Shown piece after piece: positions 10,790-20,750 of a stretch of DNA of 64,000 nucleotides. The stretch covers positions 1,798,001 to 1,862,000 of the forward strand of contig BEDY01000004.1 of assembly GCA_002335605.1 (NCBI GenBank), in the 5' to 3' direction. The notes below the pieces were generated by a model. It searched no databases. It was not told the origin of the DNA and saw only the letters and a list, made by a program, of their open reading frames with translations. This DNA is from Prillingera fragicola. Its lineage: Eukaryota; Basidiomycota; Tremellomycetes; Trichosporonales; Trichosporonaceae. The translations under genes were made by a program, and so were the position numbers. The first letter of the stretch is position 1. Each line of letters opens with the position of its first letter.

Positions 10790-11407
10790 TTACTCGCAAG
10801 TGGTGACGTGGTAGTCGACAGTCTTGTTACCCTGGCCCCAGACCTTGGGCATAAAGTCGATGTAAACGAGCTGTTCCGTCAGTCAAAGACACTCCCATGA
10901 CTCCCGCGCTAGCTCGCTCGCAATGGCCAGCAACGCCGCACGCCCAAACTCACCTCGCCCTTGTCGGGGGTCCAGTTACCGTCCGTGTCGCGGTAGTAGA
11001 CAATCTCGTTGGATCCCGCGTCGCGGACCTCGGCGGTAGTGTGCGAGACGGCGCCGTCGGTGCTCCACTTGAGGTTGTAGCACGTGCTCTTGGTGACGAG
11101 GAAGGGCTTGGTGCAGCGCACGTTCTTGTCCGAGTCGATGCACTTTTGGACGGCAAAGTCCATGACCGAGCCCTTGGCGACGGTGGACGAGTCTGCGGAG
11201 GTTAGTGGGTGTGGGGAGTGGGAGGGAGGTGGTCGAAGCAAGACAGGGTTAAGTGGGAGGTTGAGGTGATTGGGCCGGGTGGCAAGGCATGCTTGGCAGC
11301 AGAAGGAGGGCTGAACAGGGAGGCTGGTACTCACGCTTGCCACCGAGAATGGTGCCAGCTGCGGCGAGCGAGCCGGTGAGGACGTTCTGGAGGTTGGGAA
11401 TGTACAT
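10790..11407 (-). CDS. small Cys-containing protein of unknown function, three exons
   Basis: Assembled from three exons: 11335-11407, 10954-11192 and 10790-10870, with introns of 142 and 83 nt (GTGAGT...CAG both times). The 130-residue product begins MYIPNLQNVLTGSLAAAGTI, has four cysteines in its second half and ends DYHVTTCE. Charged, polar middle blocks (YYRDTDGNW) suggest a beta-rich soluble fold stabilised by two disulfides. The N-terminal 22 residues are mildly hydrophobic but are not a strong signal peptide, and an unseen upstream exon is possible. I do not recognise the family. Confidence 0.6.
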
Positions 11408-12342
11408 GATTAGTGAAACAGTGGCAAGTTGCGGTGGGAAGAGGAAAGAGAGAAAGAGAGAGTCTAGAAATGAGCGTACTGCATGGTCTCATGTGCAGAC
11501 AAGATGGCCAGAAGAGGCATATGGCCATTTGGGACAGTGACGGCGGCAGCTACAGGACATTTTTGGGTGAGCGAGTTGGATGACATCATCATCATCGTCA
11601 TTGAACCCTCCGCATGGCTTGGCCTGGACAAAATGTCGGTCCCGCAGGTGGGGCCATCAGCCGCATGCTTGCCTGTCGAGCAATCGTCGTGCAGAACGAG
11701 TGGTAGAGTACGCATAACAAGCCGGACTGTGCAGGATGTCAACAAACCAACCAGAGATGCGAGGGCGCGCATCGGCGCCGATCAGTCTGTGCGTGCACCC
11801 TGTGCCTTCGGCCCGAACTCGGCCCTGAACCCCGGATCGACAGTGGACAACGAACGACAAACGTTTGCATCTCTCCATTCTTCTGTCGTTTACCACACAT
11901 GGACTGAGGCGTATTTGAAAGGAAGATTCCCCTCTCTATGAACCACAGAGACGCCTCGCCCGTCATGTTTCACACCCACACCACCTACCGGCTACGATAG
12001 CCGTTCCCACTTTGCCGAGTGAGGACCAGGATGCCGCCCGCAGTCGCTTGTCGCTAGGTTCCAACTGCCGTAGCCTATGCTTATGCCGACGGAACGAAGC
12101 TACGGGCGTCACCGTGGATGCACTTGGGTGGCGGTTGGAGACAGCTAACTGCAGTGAAGGACGGTATTGACACCACGCGGTGGAATGCCGAATCAAAGGT
12201 CATGTGTTGCAAGGGCGACTGTGGCCTGTGGCGACTTCTACACAACTCGGGCTCGCTACCGAATGCCGAGCAGAAGTATAACTATAACCCACGCCATGCC
12301 CAGATCCCACACACTGCACTCGTTTCATTGACCATCACCACC
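11408..12342. other. intergenic between divergent genes
   Basis: The shared upstream region of two divergently transcribed genes. Open frames here are short, have poor codon use and were not believed. The pyrimidine-rich stretch at 11440-11465 is the 5' region of the small minus-strand gene. Confidence 0.5.
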
Positions 12343-14022
12343 ATGACGACCTACCAGTCAGTGGTTCCAGGACCTGTCCAGGTCGTGTTCAACTCGATTG
12401 GCCGCGAGCTTCTCTACATTGTCGGCTGCGGCGCGTTGTTCCTCCTCATGCTCTACATCTACCTGTACCCCATGCAGGAGGCTCTCTGCTCTGTCCGCAA
12501 CATCAAGGGTCCCGAGCCCACGAGCTTTCTCTGGGGAAATCTCAAGGAGATCTGGGGCCAGGCGCCCGGGCAAGCTCAGTTACGGTGGTTTGCAAAGTAT
12601 GGTAACGTGAGAGCCCCCTCCCCCTGTGCGCCTGCTGACAGCCAGGTGGTGCGCTACCGCTTCGCCTTTGGTGAGCAGCAGATCACCATCAACGACCTGA
12701 CCGCCGTCGCCTACGTGTACCAGCACACGGACGAGTTTGGCAAACCCTACCGCTCCATCCGCACGCTCGAGGATCTGCTCGGCCGCGGGTTGCTCACACT
12801 TGACCCACACGACCACCGCCGTCAGCGACGTGTGCTCAACCCTGCCTTTAGCCTCTCGTCTGTTCGCTCCATGATTCCCGATTTCCTCGAAGAAGCCAAC
12901 AAGCTCAAGGACCGCATGCTGGAGCTGGCGCACCAGGCCAAGGGCGCTGGGGAGAAGCAGGCCGGGGAGATTGATGTGCACGATCCCATCTCCCACACCA
13001 CACTTGACATCATTGGCGTGTCCGGCTTTGGCATGCAGGACATCTCTAGCGACGATAGCCCGCTTGGCGAAGAGTACTCTGGCCTCCTCGGTAACCGCGA
13101 CCAGTCAAACTTTCTCGATTTCCTCCAAATGTCATACCCCTTGTTCAAGGACATTCCCATTGCCGCTGTGAGGCGCCAAAAGAAGGCTCGCAAGGTCATC
13201 GATGCGATAGGCCACGAGATTGTCGCCGAGCGTAAAAAGGCAGTCATGGCCGGCGCCGAGGGCGACGACAAGGACATGCTTTCCCGCCTGATCCGCGCCA
13301 ACCTGGCTCCTGACCTGAAACCCGAGCAGCGCATGACCGACGACGAGGTCATGGGCCAGATCACCACGTTCATGTTTGCCGGACACGAGACGACCTCGAC
13401 GTCCATGTCGTGGACGCTGTGGCGCCTGGCGCAGAACCAGGATATTCAGGACGAGCTGCGTGCCGAGCTCAATGCCCTCGAGACTGAGACTCCGAGCCTC
13501 GACGAGCTCAACACGTGTGCTCTGCTCGAGAATGTCGTCCGGGAGAGCATCCGCCTCGATGGCGCCGTCGCCATCTCCCACCGCGTAGCCCTGCGCGACA
13601 CTGTCCTCCCTCTCTCGGCCCCCGTCATCGGGCGCGACGGCAAGGCCATTGACGCACTGCGGATCAAAAAGGGGACCTCGGTCAACACGCCCGTCATCTC
13701 CATCAACCGCAGCGCCGACATCTGGGGTCCCGACGCCGACCAATTCGTGCCAAAGCGCTACACCCGCAACGACGGTTTCCCCACCAAGGTCGTCCCGGGC
13801 ATGTATGGCAATGTGCTCACGTTCCTCGCCGGGCCGCACAACTGTATCGGCTACAGGTTTGCCATGGCTGAGATGAAGGCGCTGCTGTTCACGCTGGTGC
13901 GGGCGATCAAGTTTGAGATTCCGAAGGCTGAATACGCGGTGCAGCAGCACAACTTGGTCACTATGCGGCCAAAGATTCATGGCGAGATTCAGATGCGGCT
14001 CGTGTTGAGTCCTGTGCAGTAG
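12343..14022 (+). CDS. cytochrome P450 monooxygenase, membrane-anchored
   Basis: Exons 12343-12606 and 12646-14022 give 546 residues. The 39-nt intron (GTGAGA...CTGACAGCCAG) is a multiple of three, so the frame reads through it; removing it restores YGNVVRYRFAFGE. One membrane helix (about residues 20-45, LLYIVGCGALFLLMLYIYLY) anchors the enzyme, presumably in the ER. The I-helix oxygen-binding motif AGHETTS, the ExxR motif ENVVRESIRL and the heme loop FLAGPHNCIGYRFA (ligand near Cys488) are all intact. It needs electrons from a separate reductase. The substrate is unknown, with no obvious cluster around it. A CYP subfamily cannot be assigned by eye. Confidence 0.9.
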   Translation: MTTYQSVVPGPVQVVFNSIGRELLYIVGCGALFLLMLYIYLYPMQEALCSVRNIKGPEPTSFLWGNLKEIWGQAPGQAQLRWFAKYGNVRAPSPCAPADSQVVRYRFAFGEQQITINDLTAVAYVYQHTDEFGKPYRSIRTLEDLLGRGLLTLDPHDHRRQRRVLNPAFSLSSVRSMIPDFLEEANKLKDRMLELAHQAKGAGEKQAGEIDVHDPISHTTLDIIGVSGFGMQDISSDDSPLGEEYSGLLGNRDQSNFLDFLQMSYPLFKDIPIAAVRRQKKARKVIDAIGHEIVAERKKAVMAGAEGDDKDMLSRLIRANLAPDLKPEQRMTDDEVMGQITTFMFAGHETTSTSMSWTLWRLAQNQDIQDELRAELNALETETPSLDELNTCALLENVVRESIRLDGAVAISHRVALRDTVLPLSAPVIGRDGKAIDALRIKKGTSVNTPVISINRSADIWGPDADQFVPKRYTRNDGFPTKVVPGMYGNVLTFLAGPHNCIGYRFAMAEMKALLFTLVRAIKFEIPKAEYAVQQHNLVTMRPKIHGEIQMRLVLSPVQ

Positions 14023-14116
14023 AGTATTGTCAGAAGAGATTACAGATTTGTGACATATGAAAGTCAATGCACAACCATCTCCCAACGTGTTACAAATAGG
14101 GTTCACTGCTACAAAG

Positions 14117-15439
14117 CTAGTCTTCGTCCTCGTCCTCATCGTCATCTTCGCCCTCATCGCCGTCGTCGCCGCCCTCCTCCTCCACAGGCCCCTTTTCGCA
14201 AACCTCACAGATGCCATCCGCCGTCGGCCCTCCAATCTTAGCCAGCGCCATCCCTCTGGGCATCCCCTCGGCGACTCCTGCCAGTATACGCTCCATAAAC
14301 TCCTCGGGCACGTTAACGAGCTCGACCACCTCGGGTCCCGGTTCCGACTTGTTTCCAGGATCGTACATTGCGAGATACCGTGCTGTGGTGATCCACCAGT
14401 CGACCTGCTCCTCCTCGGTGAGATGCGGCATGGGGGGCGCCCAGACGTCAATGTGCTGCACGGCCGGCATGCGGGGCTTGACGGGAAAGTCGTCGTCGTC
14501 CTCCTCCAGCTCCTCTTCGTTCTCGGGCACGGCGTGGATGTACCCGTGCAGCGAGAGATTTGCGAATTTGAGCCCACCCTCGCGCCCCGGGGCGAGATAG
14601 TGGAGAACCCCGTCGTGGCCGAGGACACGGTCGGACTCGTCCTCGTCATCCTCGTCGTCGACGCCTATGGCGTCGAGCATCGTCTCCGCCGCGTCACCGG
14701 TCGGGTAGGCTATGCACACGTGCTCGAGCTTATCGGTAGAATCAGTAATAACCTTCAGAAGAGGCAGGTAGCCGTTCCCCTCGCCGCGGGTGCTGTCGTG
14801 ATAGAGCGGGATCGCAATGTCCGCAAAGCCGTGGGCAGTGATTCGCAGCGTGGTCAAGGCGGGGAACAAGACGACCCGCGCGTCGTGCCCCAGCGACTTT
14901 TTGAGGTTGGCCCACGCGCGCGCAGCCGCGCGGGGCGTGAGCTCGCCGTCTGTGAGGGCCGCAAAGAGCTGGTCGTCCGTGACGTAGGCTGCCGGGTCGA
15001 GGTCCCCGTTCTCCACATCAAAGACCGCCTGCATGTCCTCGTCGGGCGGGAAGCTGTCGATGACAAGCGTGTGGGTATGGCCCAGCAGCGTGAGCTTGCG
15101 GGCATGGCTCGCGGCGTTCGGATAGGCGTAGGCTGCGGGTGGGCGTGTGGAGTTGTAGCTCCCGTCGGCGGTGAGGCGGCGTAGATCCACACCACGCAGG
15201 ATGGGCAGGAGCGAGTCCTGGGTGATGAGCAGCTGGTCGTAGAGCTCGCGGCCGGCAATGGCATGTGCGGCTTTGCTGGTTTGCATGATCGTGGCCAGGG
15301 TGCCGCCTGCGCCTGTGAAAGCGAGGGCCATGCAGACAGGTGTGAGGACGTCGATGATGAGCGTCCGTGGTGCGCCGGTGTCGCTGGGCTTGGAGCCCGT
15401 GCGCTGCCGCTTGGTTGCTGGGGTAGCCGAAGGGGCCAT
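14117..15439 (-). CDS. hypothetical acidic protein, possibly F-box-related
   Basis: A 440-residue protein from the ATG at 15439; the frame runs further upstream without conserved sequence. The first 30 residues are basic (ATKRQRTGSK) and nuclear-signal-like. A helical N-terminal region (LTPVCMALAF, then MQTSKAAHAIAGRELYD) vaguely recalls an F-box, and later segments alternate hydrophobic strands as in leucine-rich-repeat proteins. It ends with a CxxC (ICEVCEKG) and a run of about 20 Asp/Glu residues. It does not share the YPH module of the neighbouring family. Function unknown. Confidence 0.65.
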   Translation of the reverse strand: MAPSATPATKRQRTGSKPSDTGAPRTLIIDVLTPVCMALAFTGAGGTLATIMQTSKAAHAIAGRELYDQLLITQDSLLPILRGVDLRRLTADGSYNSTRPPAAYAYPNAASHARKLTLLGHTHTLVIDSFPPDEDMQAVFDVENGDLDPAAYVTDDQLFAALTDGELTPRAAARAWANLKKSLGHDARVVLFPALTTLRITAHGFADIAIPLYHDSTRGEGNGYLPLLKVITDSTDKLEHVCIAYPTGDAAETMLDAIGVDDEDDEDESDRVLGHDGVLHYLAPGREGGLKFANLSLHGYIHAVPENEEELEEDDDDFPVKPRMPAVQHIDVWAPPMPHLTEEEQVDWWITTARYLAMYDPGNKSEPGPEVVELVNVPEEFMERILAGVAEGMPRGMALAKIGGPTADGICEVCEKGPVEEEGGDDGDEGEDDDEDEDED

Positions 15440-15761
15440 GGCCAGAGAGTAGAACAAGGTCCTGTACGCAGTGTACAGTGTCTTGAAGAGTGTGGTGTTG
15501 TGGGACAAAGATGAGAGACATGGTGGTCAACCACGCGTGATGCGTACGCGGAACAGGACGTGCCTGGGCAGCCAAGACGGGCATCTGGTCCATCACCAAT
15601 ACATCACCTTGGTCGTCACCACTCATGCATCGCGTTGGATGCGGTACAAGCCTACACTGTGCATGTACAGACAACGAACCCTGTGGCCACCAGAGCGTGT
15701 ATAACGACGCAATAACCAAGTCCAAGGCGGCGCAATGGGTCAGAGAGTCCCAGCTCGGCAT

Positions 15762-16961
15762 TCACCAGTCAGCCCGAGGTTCCACGGGCACAGTCTCGAG
15801 AGCCCACTGCTCCTCGCCCACGGCGGCACGATACTCGGCCCTAGTAATAAACTGCAGCTGCCGCCTAGCCTCCTCAATACGTACTGGCCCCAGCTTTCCC
15901 AAGTGCTTCAGAATGACCTCGGTGGCCAGCTCCTCGCGCTCTGGACGGCTTAAAGGGTCAATGTCGAGTTGGAGACTCTGAAACGGTATATCCTCGGCGC
16001 CTACGAATGTGACCAGCGTCTTGGCCCCAGCGGCAAGGTACTGGCCGACGTCGCGGGTGAAGCTCCTGTTGATATCGTAGCCGCAGTTGTAGTCGAGGTA
16101 GCGATAACACATCCGTGTCTGTGGGTATCCCGCGGAGGGATCAGGCTGGAAGTGAATGACCAGCTCGGACAGCCAGCGGCCGCCTTGGTCACCACGCGGA
16201 AGGATGACTGGGCAGTATGCTGTTGGATCTGTCGCATCGGTTGGACATGTGAGATGCACGACGTAGCGGCGGACACGGCCGTCAAAGACGCCGGTGAGGG
16301 TGTGGGCAATGTCGCATTGGGCGAGGGACGGGTGGAGGGTCGTGAACAGAATCACAGTCGGCGCGAGCAGAGCCGGATGCGACTCTATCCCAGCTAGAGC
16401 GCGGTGGGTATAGTATCGAACAATCTCTACGGCGTCAAAATCCGGCCGGATAAGCGCTTTCCGGCCAGAGTTGTCAATCCACGGCTGGAGCACATCGATC
16501 GTCTTGGTAGCCCGCCTGAAGATGCTCTCCCAGTGTTGTCTCAGCGCACGGCACTGCGGCTCGCAGACATCCTCCCACGGCTCGGTGTGCGGATACTGCC
16601 ACATGTGGTCGTAGTCGCACACCATCCCTGGCAGCTGGCCGTGAATGCTCGAGACGTTGATGCAGCACTTTGGTGGGCGGCGGGGGGGCGTGCTGAGCCA
16701 GAGCCCGCGGGGGAGGTAGCCTGCCATGCTGTCCCATTTCGGTCCGTGGGGGACGGCCAGTCCACGTTGTATGACCAGATGAGACGCCAAGGTTGTGTCA
16801 ACGCGTGTTTTCATGGCCTTGGAGGTGCAGCGGAGCCCGAGGAGGGTCTTGTACGACAGCAGAGAGACGATGGCGTCGATTGTGTGCGGGTACGCGGTGT
16901 GGTCTAGCACGCCTCTTGGCCGTGGGTTGGGTGGTGGGCTGTCAATGTCCATGGGCTGCAT
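15762..16961 (-). CDS. F-box-like protein, dispersed family member
   Basis: A 399-residue protein starting at the ATG at 16961 (MQPMDIDSPPPNPRPRG). The frame continues upstream only by using a non-ATG codon. The module VLDHTAYPHTIDAIVSLL, then LLGLRCTSKAMKTRVDTTL, and the tail QLQFITRAEYRAAVGEEQWALE place it in the same family as the 0.3-10.5 kb array, about 5 kb away and in reverse orientation. The proline-rich N-terminal extension is particular to this copy. Confidence 0.75.
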   Translation of the reverse strand: MQPMDIDSPPPNPRPRGVLDHTAYPHTIDAIVSLLSYKTLLGLRCTSKAMKTRVDTTLASHLVIQRGLAVPHGPKWDSMAGYLPRGLWLSTPPRRPPKCCINVSSIHGQLPGMVCDYDHMWQYPHTEPWEDVCEPQCRALRQHWESIFRRATKTIDVLQPWIDNSGRKALIRPDFDAVEIVRYYTHRALAGIESHPALLAPTVILFTTLHPSLAQCDIAHTLTGVFDGRVRRYVVHLTCPTDATDPTAYCPVILPRGDQGGRWLSELVIHFQPDPSAGYPQTRMCYRYLDYNCGYDINRSFTRDVGQYLAAGAKTLVTFVGAEDIPFQSLQLDIDPLSRPEREELATEVILKHLGKLGPVRIEEARRQLQFITRAEYRAAVGEEQWALETVPVEPRADW

Positions 16962-18508
16962 GCTGAGCCCGTAGTCTCGGTACACTGTGGGGTATATGCG
17001 GCGCTGTTTACGAGGTGCAAGAGTGGACAACAGTCAATGTAGAGATGCGACTGTAGATTGTTGATGACTCGCAATGTCACCAGGCACCGGGGTCCCCGCA
17101 CTTCACCTGATGGCGATAAGGCAGCAATGGGCAGCGCCGAGAGAGCTTACGACGACGCTGACGACAAGGTGTGTGTACCCTTATCTTTGGGGTCGTGCCA
17201 CACGCTCACTGTAATTGACAGCGTTCATGCCGACGCACAACAGCACCACGACCTGAACCCCCCACCGCCTCAGTGACTGAACCGCGCAGCTCGCTCCCGC
17301 AATAACAACAAAACAGTCCCCCAGCATAAGACACGCAGAGACCTGATATCAGCTTGTGGCCCGTGATATTACGTACGACCCCTGTTTGCCTCTCGGGCGT
17401 TGCCTGGGCAGGTGTTGAGGGCTATGGCTTGCGCAGGCATGTGGCGCTCTATTAGGGTGGGAGGGTGAGGCAGGTGAAGTGGGTGAAGTGGGTGGCAAAT
17501 TCGACAATCGCAATGACGGGTTTGGGTATCGAGCATAAGGAGGACAGCGTAGAATGTGATGAAATACAGTGAGCTCCATTGCATGTGGTAATACTCGGAC
17601 CACCTTTGTGCTGCTCTGCTTCGCAGAAGAAGCAGAAGGTCGCAATCCCCATTGGCAGTGGATCCGATATCCTCCGCGCGGAGCGCCACTCCACTGTCTC
17701 GAGTTGCTCCCCAACACTCGCACAGGTTGTGGACAAGTTGTGAACAGGCTGTGATGAGACAGGCTCGGATTACGGTGCAGACGAAGCACTGCCCATCCTG
17801 GGCCGTTGTGGCTGGTTGCGGTAACAGCAGTGCGCGCCGCCCGTGCAAAAGACACACGGGCCGAGTGTGCCAGCGGTGCCACGGTGGGAGGCGGCTCAAG
17901 GAATACCCAGAGTGCTGGTGTCATACAACTGAACAAGGCCACTGACGACCAGTGACAGATACGGGAGGACGTTGGCCGTGTGATAACGGGGTGGTGGTCC
18001 TCGGGTGCGTAGGCTGGGAGGCACACTGTGGACAGGTGCAGCAAGCAGGAAACACATGTGTAGGTCGGCGCGTCCCCCTCAGAGCTATTGGTGATGTACT
18101 CTCACACCCCAAATTGAGTGACCCTCGATGAGCGCGCTCGTTAGGGGACTGATGAACCGCTAGCCGATGATGAGAGTGGCTGAGATGCGATGCACAGGGT
18201 TATCGGCCAATTAATTTCCTTTAATCGGTAGGCAGCACGCACTTCCAGAAATCATCGTGTCCATGTAGGTTGTGCATTAGTAGAGTGCGAATATCCAGAG
18301 GTTATCTGAGCAGAAAGATGGTCAAAGTCTTGGCATACGGTCGTCGCACACACACTGTGAATTCAAACAGAAACGCCAACACATAATGCACTAATCTACA
18401 ACGTGTATCATCCCCTCTTCTGATCACCCAACCCCCTCCCCCAAGCACGCAGCCCATGCAGTCCAGTCCCCTCTTCCTCCTCCCCTTCTTTTCCCCCTCT
18501 CGTAGTGG
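16962..18508. other. intergenic, no gene found
   Basis: About 1.5 kb without a convincing gene. Minus-strand open frames at 17349-18044 overlap in several phases and show no domain or splice pattern. The 18100-18400 part is AT-richer. Confidence 0.45.
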
Positions 18509-18867
18509 TCATGCGTACCGCTCCTCCTCAGCCATGGCCCCGCCGCAATAGTAGCACTGGCCGTAGTAATCTGGCGAGATCGTGCAGGTATCTGTCGCCA
18601 TCAGCCCTCTTCTGCTACAACAGCCATACCATCCTTGTTCCGCCCAAAATAATCACCCCGGCATTTAGCCTCGCTCTCTGTGCTGTGCGACGAAAGCGAC
18701 GCGAGCGGGGAAATGACCGACGTGGGGGACGTCGGCGCTGAGGAAGCGGGTGTCGTCGGGGCTAGTGTCGTTGATCCGTTCGTGCTCGACCCGGCCGACG
18801 AGGCCGCGCCAGAAAAGGATGGACGCAGTGGCGTGGTGATGCTGGTGAGCTGAAGCGCGTTGGTCAT
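18509..18867 (-). CDS. Cys-rich microprotein family, long N-terminal version
   Basis: Exons 18630-18867 and 18509-18591 flank a 38-nt intron (GTATGG...CGACAG, phase 1) and give 106 residues. The first ~74 residues are Ser/Thr/Pro/Ala-rich and likely disordered. The rest is the family core: KCRGDYFGRNKD, then the splice site, then DTCTISPDYYGQCYYCGG. The pattern is C-x12-C-x9-C-x2-C with a G-x-N loop, and I infer one metal (zinc) site. No signal peptide or membrane helix is present. The intron position matches that of the relatives at 19.4 kb and 35.8-38.4 kb. Confidence 0.65.
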
Positions 18868-19414
18868 GGTTGTTGTGGCAACGGCAAGAGTGGATGTGGG
18901 CCGCAGGCGTGGGCTTGGTGTGTTATATGCGTGCGCCCTCGGCTTGCGACTCGGGAGATGGGAGATGCAGACGAGGGTGGCTGGCGTCAGTGTGTGGGCG
19001 GTTGTGAGTACGTCGGTGTTGGGCTTGTTCGGTGCATGTCGGGGGTGTGGCTGTACAGTGTCAGTGTCAGGCGCTGCGGTGTGTAGCCCATCTAGCCGGG
19101 CGCCGTGTCCGTGTACCCAGTACAGGTCACTGACGCCGCTCAGCGCTCATGCTCTCCTCAAGAGGTCTGCGCCGTCAGAGTAGAGGGGATATTCGGTCTA
19201 GTGCTCTCGTGACGATCCATGACGTTCATCTCGTTCATCTCTCGTAGTCCATCTCATCCATCACTTGTGCAGCACACCTCACACACTTCATTCGCCACCC
19301 CGCCACGTCCAGCATGGCACACCGTCTCACTCGTCACTGCATCCCCACTGCGCCCTCGCCTCACCGACTCCTGGCTTCCTCGGCACCGCGGCCGGGTCGC
19401 CACACCCGACGACG
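18868..19414. other. intergenic
   Basis: The upstream region of one minus-strand microprotein gene and the 3' side of the next. I see no further coding signal. Confidence 0.45.
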
Positions 19415-19668
19415 CTACATCGGCTTTCCGGGGTCGGCGACATATCCCCCGCAATACAAGCAGGTATCGTAAAAGGCGGGTCCAAACCAGTCGGGCGACG
19501 AGACGCATGGGTCTGGGACGTCAGCGCTCCTGTGATCAAGCGAGGCGGAACCGGGTATGCCCGTCCAGCAAACGTCCACATTGTTGGGACCTGGCCTCGA
19601 CTCTGCAGACACTCACCGCCCGCGTTCTGGCCCGCTGCGCCGCCGGGACAGCCGTCGGCATTGGGCAT
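19415..19668 (-). CDS. Cys-rich microprotein family, 49 residues
   Basis: Exons 19617-19668 and 19415-19512 with a 104-nt intron (GTGAGT...GACGTCCCAG, phase 1). The protein begins MPNADGCPGGAAGQNAG and, after the splice, continues DPCVSSPDWFGPAFYDTCLY and CGG before a short tail. The core is C-x12-C-x14-C-x2-C with G-Q-N-A-G in the loop. It shares the CLYCGG/CYYCGG ending with the neighbour at 18.5 kb, which suggests a local duplication. No known domain was recognised. Confidence 0.65.
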
Positions 19669-20750
19669 GTCGGTACGTTTGCTCTTTTGTCTGTTTGGCA
19701 GTCGAAGCGTCGACGTATTTGGATAGTGATGGTAGGCTGGGTGGGAGTTTTGTCTGGAAGAGGAGGAGAGTGGGCAACGAATGCTGCGGCAAGGGCGCTT
19801 AAGAGGCTGCCAGACTTGTGTGCTCTCGCGACCAGCGGGCGGGCATGTAGGTGCTGTTGCGAGGGAGGTGGCGAGGGAGGGGGGAGGGGGCATTGCTGTG
19901 GGGATGCTGTGTGTTAGAGTGGAGCATCAGTGTTGGCGTCAGTGCATGCACCGGCGTCAGCCACCCGGCCGGCGGGGGGCGGCGGGGCGGTGACGTTGCG
20001 AGAAGGTGGATATGCATGCGTGCACGTGTGGTGGGGAGGTTGATGACTCCACAAGATGCAGACGAGGGTGCAGGTGCTGATGTGAGCACAGATGCCGGGT
20101 GCGCGTTAGACCGTGCAATGTGCTTGACTCGAGAATCATTGCGTGTCTGCTTGCCTGTGAGCAAGCACGCCACCGTTGCACGCGCCGCTGAATGCTGTGT
20201 CACACAAAGTGTATCCGAGGCCATATGCTAGGCCCAAGAACGGGCATGGAGAGCTGGTCATGCCGATGAGTGTACGGTCGGTGTTGTGCACTTGTTGACA
20301 ACAAGGGAGAGACGGCCACAACCGCCGTGCGACACCACCACCACCTGCAAAACTGTCTTGCGACGCTGAGATTAGACTCTTCATGGCTGTCTTTGCTGTT
20401 TCTCCTACCAAAACTGAATGAACTTGTGTCAGTGTCTACATGAGAACGAACGAGGAGAAAGAAACAATGCAAGACGATGCGCGACGTTTGCCACCCAATC
20501 CTCCAAGACATTACGTAATTAAGGGCAAATCGGTCCGATCTGCCCGAGCTGCCGAGCCAACCTCCGTACATCGCGTACATGATGATGTTGCCGGCTGTTG
20601 ACATCTGGCCATGCTCTGCTCATGCTCTGACTCTTGCAGCTCCTCAGTGCCCACACTCACCTAGGTGTGAGGCAATAGGGCTTGTGAATAACATATACAT
20701 ATTCCACAGGACTTGCACTACTCTTCTTTTCGTTTCATCATACAAGACAT
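19669..20750. other. intergenic with G-rich stretch
   Basis: No gene seen. Positions 19835-19905 contain several runs of three to six G on the plus strand, capable in principle of forming a G-quadruplex. Confidence 0.45.

Noticed and set aside
14057..15184. 375-codon plus-strand open frame
   Set aside because: Antisense to the acidic minus-strand gene; its RHRH- and LLL-rich make-up mirrors the acidic codons.
17452..17736. Possible further microprotein exon (FCFFCEAEQ on the minus strand)
   Set aside because: It has C-x2-C, but no preceding C-x12-C half, no G-x-N-x-G loop and no matching first exon or splice sites.
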